This document shows, piece by piece, positions 42,901 to 64,000 of a stretch of DNA of 64,000 bases. Each line of letters starts with the position of its first letter. The stretch's first letter is position 1. Source of the stretch: Rotaria sp. Silwood1. Taxonomy: Eukaryota > Rotifera > Eurotatoria > Philodinida > Philodinidae. The DNA is taken from contig CAJNOP010000001.1 of assembly GCA_905250075.1 (NCBI GenBank), positions 5,289,126-5,353,125 of the forward strand. Reading direction: 5' to 3'. Position numbers and translations under genes: made by a program. Under the pieces are notes generated by a model. That model saw only the letters and a program-made list of their open reading frames with translations. It was not told where the DNA came from and did not search any database.

Positions 42901-44999
42901 ATAACAACATCATCATTATCACCACTTCCTGGTTGTAATGAATGTGGTATACAAGTTGATTTAATTGATAATAATATTGATGTTTTAATTGACATCTATT
43001 CAAATCGTTTATCATCTGAAACTATACGACAATTTTATGAAGTTTGTCATTCAGATTTACAATGGACACAAACACATATTGATGAATATCTTCAACATAA
43101 TAATGTAGAACAAACATATATTCCAACACTTCGACAATTATGTTTAAATGTATTGAATGAATGGAATGAACACATTAAATCTACGAATCCATTGGCCAAT
43201 ACTGAATCAATTGATGATTTACTTCAAGATATAAATGATGATGAAATATTTGAAGAATTAACATTAACTAATAATAATATTGAATTTATTGATACCAATG
43301 AAATATGTATTCCTGCAATAACTATTAATTCATTAGAAGAATTATATGGTGAATTACCGAATAAATCTACAGTATCATCAAATAACGATAGTATATTATT
43401 ACCATTAGATGATGAATTATCAATAAGTATTTATCAAGCAGTACAAAGATTTTTAATCAAATCAAATCAAACAAGCAAACCGGTGATTGAAAATCAAATA
43501 AAAAAAGAAAATACAAAAAAAAAGAAAAATCATAGTCAACAATGGAAATTACCATCAGAAAATCAATTGAATTCTAATATCAATACAGATCACATACCAT
43601 CATTTAGACAAATTATGAATGAAGAACAACAAGCAGCTAAATCTCAAAAATCAACACAGGTATTCAATGTCATTGTTTTATTTTATTTTTCTTTTCTTTT
43701 TTATCAATTAATTCTAAAAAAAAAGCAAGTAAATTCAACTTAAGAAAAAGAAAAAAAGTTCATAGACTATGTCAAATGTTATAATAATTCATCAAGGTAA
43801 TCAATATTACTTGTGTAGATATACTTCATTAATAATCAAACATTTTATCTGTTTATGTGAGATTGATTGAAGAGAAATAAATTTACCTTTTATACTCTTC
43901 AATATTCTTACGATATTTCTTCTTTTGAAAAATTATCTTCAATGTAGAAATGTATCAATAAATCTTGTGACTAGATAAGAAAAAGATTAAGTTTAGAGCT
44001 TCTTGGTCTTAAATTGAAAACTATCTATATATTTTATTTAACATTTTGATATGAATGATCTTCTCGGGTATTTTTTTATTATAGTTTTAAACATTGTGCG
44101 AAACATTTACTTCTTATGTATCATGACTAAGCAGCTCTTTTGCATTGTTGATTATAATCACAGAAAAATAAAATGATAAACTTTATTTATTAAAACAGAT
44201 TCAATAAACTATTAGATAAATCTGAAAATAATATTGAGCTCTTGCTTATTTTTGATAAAAAAAATGATAGAAACTTGTTTGTCATTCCATTAATTAACAT
44301 TATTGTTTTTTTTTCTAAATGTTTTAGAAACAGCAACTTGATTATGCTACTGAACACAAATTAAAAGAACTTGAACATCATTTTCCTACATTAGATTCTG
44401 ATCTTCTCTATGATATATTTCGTGAAAATGAATTTAATTATGAGATTACATTGGTTTGTATATCAACAATGTTTGATGAAAATGCTTCAATAACAACTAT
44501 ACAAAAATCTCCATCAATACCATCTTCAAATTCTATATCAACAACAAAAACAACTGTTGAACCTATTCTTGATTCTTATGAAACTTTACGACGTGATGCA
44601 TTTTATCATGCACAACAGCGTAAAGAATTTTATACAAAAGCACATCAAGCAAATCATCATGGAATGTCTGGTGTTGCATCATTTTATATCCATCGTGCTT
44701 GTGAAGAAACTCAATTAATGAAAGATGCTAATCGAGCTGCATGTGAACATTTGTCACGTTGGAGACTTGAACAATATCATCAAACACAACGACTTGATCT
44801 TCATGATTTGCATTTAAATGAAGCATTAAATTTATTTAAACAAATTGAACATGAATTTAATGAAGGAAATCGAAGAACAACTCCAAAATCTATTGAAATT
44901 ATAACAGGTTATGGAAAAAATTCTATTTATGGTGGTGGTGGTTATGGAAAAATACGTTCAGCTATTCTTGCTTATTTACAACAACGAAATTATAAGTAA
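36996..44999 (+). CDS. N4BP2: N4BP2-like protein: P-loop polynucleotide kinase, CUE-like and SMR domains
   Basis: Exons: 36996-37123, 37179-37229, 37365-39280, 40238-40262, 40323-40450, 40510-40598, 40658-40734, 41491-42351, 42678-43659 and 44328-44999; 1642 aa (human N4BP2 is a little longer). The N-terminal 690 residues are low complexity (Ser, Asn, Gln runs), mostly in one 1.9-kb exon. The P-loop GCPGSGKST spans an intron (about 696-704), followed by [32 protein letters not shown] and [19 protein letters not shown], typical of the N4BP2 kinase. A CUE-like helix set ([17 protein letters not shown]) lies near 1434. The C-terminus has the DUF1771 helix pair and an SMR domain with [12 protein letters not shown] and ITGYGKNS. 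Family roles are 5' polynucleotide kinase and nicking-type nuclease activity on DNA or RNA, and ubiquitin binding. Which acts here is unknown. Confidence 0.9.
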
Positions 45000-46722
45000 A
45001 TATAGATAAATCATACATAAAAGAAATGGATGTTAGTAAAATACCCTATGAGCATTGTTTTACTTGAGACTTACAACATCAGTCGAGAGAGCTTGAAACT
45101 CTGAGTCTACTGGATTTCACGCTGAGCCAAAAGCTCAAATAAATAAATGTTTCGGGAAAGTAGCGTTAGATGAAGTTACGGTAAATGCTAGATGACTTTA
45201 GTCAATTCAAGATGTATAGCAAAGCCTGATTTGACTTCATTCTTTTAAACACTTGTTGAACTTGTTGCTTATAGAAAATCATCCTAAAAAGCTTTTGCTT
45301 TGTATCTTCTTGATATTATCCCGAAATGGTACAAATTGGATCAGAGAGTATTTAACTAATATCCTTAAGAAAACGATTGTTCGGTGTTTTTATATCAAAT
45401 ATTTATTTAGATACTCAGAGCCAAACAAAGGTGTAATTTTATTGCAATTAACAAATGTGCGAAATTGATGAACATAGAATAAATTGTTCTAAAAGCTATG
45501 CATTGTTATTGATTTTGTTTGCGTGAGTGCATGCAATGTAGGTAGCACGCGGTGATGTTCTATTATTTCACACTAGATATAGATTTATTTCTTTTTTTGT
45601 GGTTTTCTTTTTCTTCTTCTGTCTAGCGCCAGTCTTTCACTAGTTTGTTTGATTTTTCTTTTGTTTTCTCTATTAAACAATACACTCAACATTGTAGTTC
45701 TTTCTCTTTTCCAGTTGTGTGTTTCTGTAGCAATAAAAAAAGATCAATAACGAATCTGATTTTTTTTTGTTGCTTTTTTTTGTTGATATTAAATCTCATA
45801 TAGTCTATTTCTTCGTTCTTTTATGTTCACCGTATGAATTTTCATTATTATTTGTATTACACCGATCCGGTTGTTTACTTTCTTTTGATTTGTTTCTCTT
45901 AGTTGCTCTATCTTCATGTTTTATAGCTCAGGATATTCGGTTTTTGACAGCCTCAGGAAGAAGCACCCGTATATTACTTTAATTCAAATCATAGAAAATT
46001 CTACATGTCATGATGCTTCTTTTGGTGCTAATCGGTGGACAATCATGCCTCTTTTCGTAACGTAAATGATGACTAAATTTTAAAAAAAATTAAGACGAAT
46101 CCTTCTTTTCTACTTACTAGGATTTTGATTGAGCAAGAGCTTCTTTTTCTCTGTTTTGCTTGTTTGTGTGTGTGTGTGATATTTAAGCACCCCGTCCGCG
46201 TTTAGAGTCATAATACATGTGTGGTTTTTTTTCTTCGATTTTAAAGGGGATAAACAACAGTCGCTTGCGTCTATGCAGCAGTATTTTGTGCAACCCTGTT
46301 CATCGTATTATATTATTGGTAAGATTCAACCTTGCGTACGTGTCTTTGTTCAGTTATTTTTTTAGCGAAAAAAAATAGAATCTTTCTTTTTTTTTTTTTG
46401 GTTTTTTTCTTTGTTGTTTGATTTTTGATGCACGTTATTTCGGCGTTTGTATTGTTCGTTGTTTTGTTCTTTTTTTTTGTGTGCCGTAACGCGCTCGAGT
46501 TTATACGTGTGTTCAGTTTTTTTTTGTGTGTAGAACAAGAGAAAAAAAAAACAAAAAATCTAAATAAAGAAAGTCTTAGGCAAATCAGAATAGTTTTTCA
46601 GTGTTCATGGCAACCATCAATAAACTTTTCTTTTAATATTCCTATTTACTAATAAAAAACATGATAGTAAACACTTTGCAGATATATTATTTCATAATTT
46701 AATATAAAACAAAACAAGAATC
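45000..46722. other. Spacer between the N4BP2-like and UBE2K genes
   Basis: The AATAAA at 45138-45143 is a plausible poly(A) signal for the N4BP2-like gene. The rest, rich in T tracts with a short GT run near 46162-46177 and a few CG-containing patches near 46190-46490, is probably UBE2K promoter and leader. No gene seen. Confidence 0.4.
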
Positions 46723-49860
<3,138 letters not shown>

Positions 49861-50315
49861 ATCATTTTAGTCATATTAATATCATTCATCGTCTTTTATT
49901 GTCATTTTTTGTCTGTATTTCTGTATGTCTTTGTTTTTCTGGTTTCGTTTTATTTTATTTTTTCTGTATTGACAGTCTAAAATATGTATGTTTAACATAT
50001 GTAAATCTAGGAAATATGTTCTTGTGATCATCGAAAGATTTTTGTTATGATTTCAAAAACAAAAAACAATACGAATGTTATCAACAAATATTTGACTGTC
50101 TATAACATGCTTTTTTTCTCTATGTTCATTGTATGTTCTAACTGAATCGAAAAGATGCTTAGAAAAAAAAGAAAGAAAACGTTAATAAAAAAATTGTTTC
50201 TTATTCTAAATCTTATGTTTGATAAATACATGAATATATATATATATATATATATATTTGAAAAAAACGCTAATTATCAAGCATCATTTTCTAGCTTGTG
50301 TCGTATTTTAGAAAA
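49861..50315. other. Short spacer, UBE2K to ABCC transporter
   Basis: About 455 bp containing the 3' end of UBE2K and the leader of the transporter, including a TA repeat near 50236-50258. No gene. Confidence 0.4.
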
Positions 50316-61431
<11,116 letters not shown>

Positions 61432-62601
61432 TCACAAACAAAAAAAAAACAATGTAGATGTGTAGTTGAAACGTTCTCTGATGTTGACTCTAGCTTGTAG
61501 AACTATTTTTTTTTCATTTTTCTGTACTCTTCTTATAGTTTTTATTTGCCCACAAATTTTCGTGTGATATAAAGTTGCATATATTCTTTTTTGTGAAAAT
61601 CTTTCAAGTGTTTAATTATGATGATTCGTTTGTCTTTCTTCATAATATCAATCACTAATGAAATATCTGAGTGTGCATTCAATAAAATATAACAATTTTC
61701 TATATCTTTACGTTTTTTTCTGTTGTTCTTAATACATTTAGCGTACACTTTCTTGTCAACATTTTTTTTCTTACAACATTAAATTAATGATATTTATTTA
61801 ATTCAGCTTACAGATGAAAGTAGGAAAATCAAATAGGAAAAATATCTGTAAATAAAACAAGATCAAATAAATAGGAAGAATTATATATTGATAAAATAAT
61901 CGAGTCAATATAGAATAGATCAGAAAAAGTAATCATAGTTTTATGAAAGTCTCATATATATATAAACTATTTGCGGATGTATATCTCATGAATATTTATA
62001 CATTATAGTAGTTGATCGGTTGTAGTACGTGAAGGGAGACATATTTTTTTTTACAGCATTTTGTTATATATGTTAGACATAGAAAACTTAGATATACTCT
62101 CAAACATCAATAAAAACTTTGTGCTAACACACAAAAATATTCAATTAAATGATTAAGCATACAAAATTTATTCTTGTCACAATGATAAATCATTTGACAT
62201 AACTATTAATCATATCGAATAAACAAATGTCTTGGAAAATAAAATATTTAGAAGTTGAACATGATATTAAAAATATGGACATAGCTGTATTTTAAATAAC
62301 CAATAGATTAATTATTGTTATTGAGTATTTTAATGTAATTAATCAAAGTAACATTTAAAATATCCTTTGAATTCAAGATTCTTTATCAAAGATAAAACTG
62401 CATTTTTGTTTTCTAATAAAATAAACTTTGTCATGTTTCTTTTCATGACATCATGCCTTTTGAATATTAATACAAAAGAAAAGAAAAGAAACGTATCATT
62501 CATATTTCTTATCAAAAGGAAAGCTTATCATGTAAAAAAAGATAATAAAACGTCAACGTAACAAAATATTATATTGTTAATATCGAACCAACAAGGCAAG
62601 A
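61432..62601. other. Spacer, ABCC to membrane protein
   Basis: 3' UTR of the transporter and upstream flank of the membrane-protein gene. The minus-strand frame at 61542-61748 has no family signature and is most likely chance. Confidence 0.4.
61681..61686 (+). promoter_or_regulatory. Candidate poly(A) signal of the ABCC gene
   Basis: AATAAA about 250 nt after the transporter stop codon. Plausible but unproven. Confidence 0.3.
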
Positions 62602-63642
62602 ATGCATCTTCTGGATTTCGATACTTCACAAAATTCTTCAAATCGATCAAAGCGTATTTTTAAATACATAATCGTTATTCTTTCCATTCTAGTAGGATTA
62701 TTATGTCTTGTTGGATTTATTGTAACATCTATTAAGTGGAACTTATCTTCTAATCTAGTCAATGAATGTAAAAATGATACACAACCAATTGTACTTTGTT
62801 ATATACGTTTGATTATTAATAATGCTCTTTTGACACAATGGGATCGTTATATAATGATATCACTTTTACTTACTTATGCAAGTGTTTTTTTTCATATTAT
62901 TGTTGAATCAACTCGAACGAATGTTTCTGGCCTCCTTGGACAAATGATAATTCAAACAATATTTCTTATTATTGGTATTGGAGCTTGTTTTCCAATATTG
63001 TTTATTCCATCATATGTTTATTTTTATAAATCAGAAAATAACTTAAATAAATCGCCTGTACCAATTCATATTTTATATACCGGACTTATTTATATCATTT
63101 TAATAATTATAACTCCAACATATCTAGTATATTTTCTTTCATCAAATAAATTAATTGTGTCTATAATGTCGATAATTCTTCTAATATCTCCGCTTGGTTT
63201 TGCTCTTATATCGTTACCGGTTCGTTTATTTTCGGAATGTATCCAACGTTGTTGGATTATTAATAGTCATCGACTTATTGTTTATTCTCAAATAATTCTA
63301 TTTATTTTATCAGCTCCACTCTTTTTTATAACATTTGTTTCTCTTATCATGCATTGGTCCAATGACCTAATAAAAAGAAGTTATGTGACTGAAATAACAA
63401 ATATGGTCAATCCAATCACAGTTATTTGGTCTATTGATTATGTATCAATATTTATTGGTCTTATTTTATTTATTATTACAAATGAATATTTATCTATTGG
63501 TAAAACCTATCGAATTCAATCATCAAAAATTAAAAGATTAATTGCTTGTTTTATTTTTGTTCTTGTATTTATTATTTCACCATGTTTAGCATTTCCATTA
63601 TATATTGCTTGGAAAGAATATCAATTTGTTGAACTAATTTAA
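62602..63642 (+). CDS. Single-exon membrane protein, about eight helices, function unknown
   Basis: An uninterrupted 346-codon frame, unlike every other complete gene in this window, all of which are rich in introns. Hydrophobic segments lie at about residues 21-45, 84-102, 111-137, 152-175, 181-203, 225-247, 272-293 and 312-337. The N-terminus (MHLLDFDTSQNSSNRSKR) is hydrophilic, and there is an extended loop with Cys and an NDT glycosylation site near 55-60. I do not recognise the family: no GPCR DRY or NPxxY motif and no transporter signature is evident. It may be a lineage-specific gene or a retrocopy. The ATG follows an in-frame AT-rich leader without other starts. Confidence 0.7.
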   Translation: MHLLDFDTSQNSSNRSKRIFKYIIVILSILVGLLCLVGFIVTSIKWNLSSNLVNECKNDTQPIVLCYIRLIINNALLTQWDRYIMISLLLTYASVFFHIIVESTRTNVSGLLGQMIIQTIFLIIGIGACFPILFIPSYVYFYKSENNLNKSPVPIHILYTGLIYIILIIITPTYLVYFLSSNKLIVSIMSIILLISPLGFALISLPVRLFSECIQRCWIINSHRLIVYSQIILFILSAPLFFITFVSLIMHWSNDLIKRSYVTEITNMVNPITVIWSIDYVSIFIGLILFIITNEYLSIGKTYRIQSSKIKRLIACFIFVLVFIISPCLAFPLYIAWKEYQFVELI

Positions 63643-64000
63643 TTTTATATTAAAAAAAATTTGTTTATTGTACCTTTGTGTGTTTTTTTCTTTGGATTAT
63701 TTTTGAAAAATGAAAAAAAAAGAAATGCTCTAGGTAATTTCATTAACTAGTGGTATTTAAGATGGATTAAAGATTGCCATTACTTTCTAAAGAAAGAAAC
63801 TTGAGATAGGAAGAGAGCGAGAGAATAGAATAATCAGATGAAAAAGGATTTTATTCTTGTTGAAAGAAAGAAGAAACATGGGAGCAAGTTAGGGTGTTTT
63901 CATAATGCTATTACTAAGTCTTTTTTTTATATCCATATCTATACTCCATAGGCACTTCTACACCTACTTGTCATTGAGTATGTTTGGTTCTATTCTTTTC
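63643..64000. other. Downstream flank
   Basis: 3' region of the membrane-protein gene to the end of the window. Nothing else recognised. Confidence 0.4.

Noticed and set aside
61542-61748. 68-codon minus-strand frame after the ABCC gene
   Set aside because: Lys-rich, no motif and no splice signals; lies in the likely 3' UTR.

Overview
The window looks like nuclear DNA from a bdelloid rotifer (Rotaria/Adineta type). The sequence is strongly AT-rich. Genes are cut by many short GT-AG introns, mostly 45-80 nt. It carries animal-specific genes (BMAL/cycle-type bHLH-PAS, UBE2K, an MRP-type ABCC transporter, N4BP2, a neuropeptide precursor) together with a full-length eukaryotic RNA-dependent RNA polymerase, a family that is rare in animals but expanded in bdelloids. 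The species assignment is inference. There is no bacterial-style operon, CRISPR array, rRNA or tRNA that I could recognise.

Layout. 1-486 (+): 3' part of an amidated-peptide (PRFamide) neuropeptide precursor. 487-3956: gene-poor, with a decayed GAF-domain-like relic near 1.7-2.1 kb. 3957-12984 (-): RdRP, 14 exons, 1646 aa by my splice model, with two long inverted-repeat elements in its introns. 12985-16796: repeat-rich spacer with two fold-back elements, one of them interrupted by a hAT-type MITE with an 8-bp target duplication. 16797-20582 (-): DDX43-like KH plus DEAD-box helicase (20 exons, 846 aa). 20583-23718: spacer. 23719-28038 (-): protein with one clear and two divergent KH-like modules (10 exons, 796 aa). 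28233-28679 (-): PLAC8-like cysteine-rich gene broken by a 10-N gap. 29027-29759: TTAA-flanked fold-back element. 32110-36255 (+): BMAL/cycle-like bHLH-PAS factor. 36996-44999 (+): N4BP2-like kinase/CUE/SMR protein (1642 aa). 46723-49860 (+): UBE2K. 50316-61431 (+): MRP-type ABCC transporter (1531 aa) with a pair of apparently mutually exclusive exons and four transposon/fold-back insertions in its introns. 62602-63642 (+): single-exon eight-helix membrane protein of unknown function.

Three adjacent minus-strand genes (RdRP, DDX43-like, KH protein) are all predicted RNA-handling proteins. A shared role in small-RNA biology is possible but not shown. The strongest new observation is in the ABCC gene. 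Exons at 58785-59095 and 59210-59520 have exactly the same length (311 nt) and the same splice phases, align without gaps, and cannot be joined to each other in frame, so the gene should make two transporter isoforms differing in the second membrane domain.

All exon joins were read by eye from splice signals, phase continuity and family similarity. Every multi-exon model below keeps one open frame from start to stop, but no transcript data were available.
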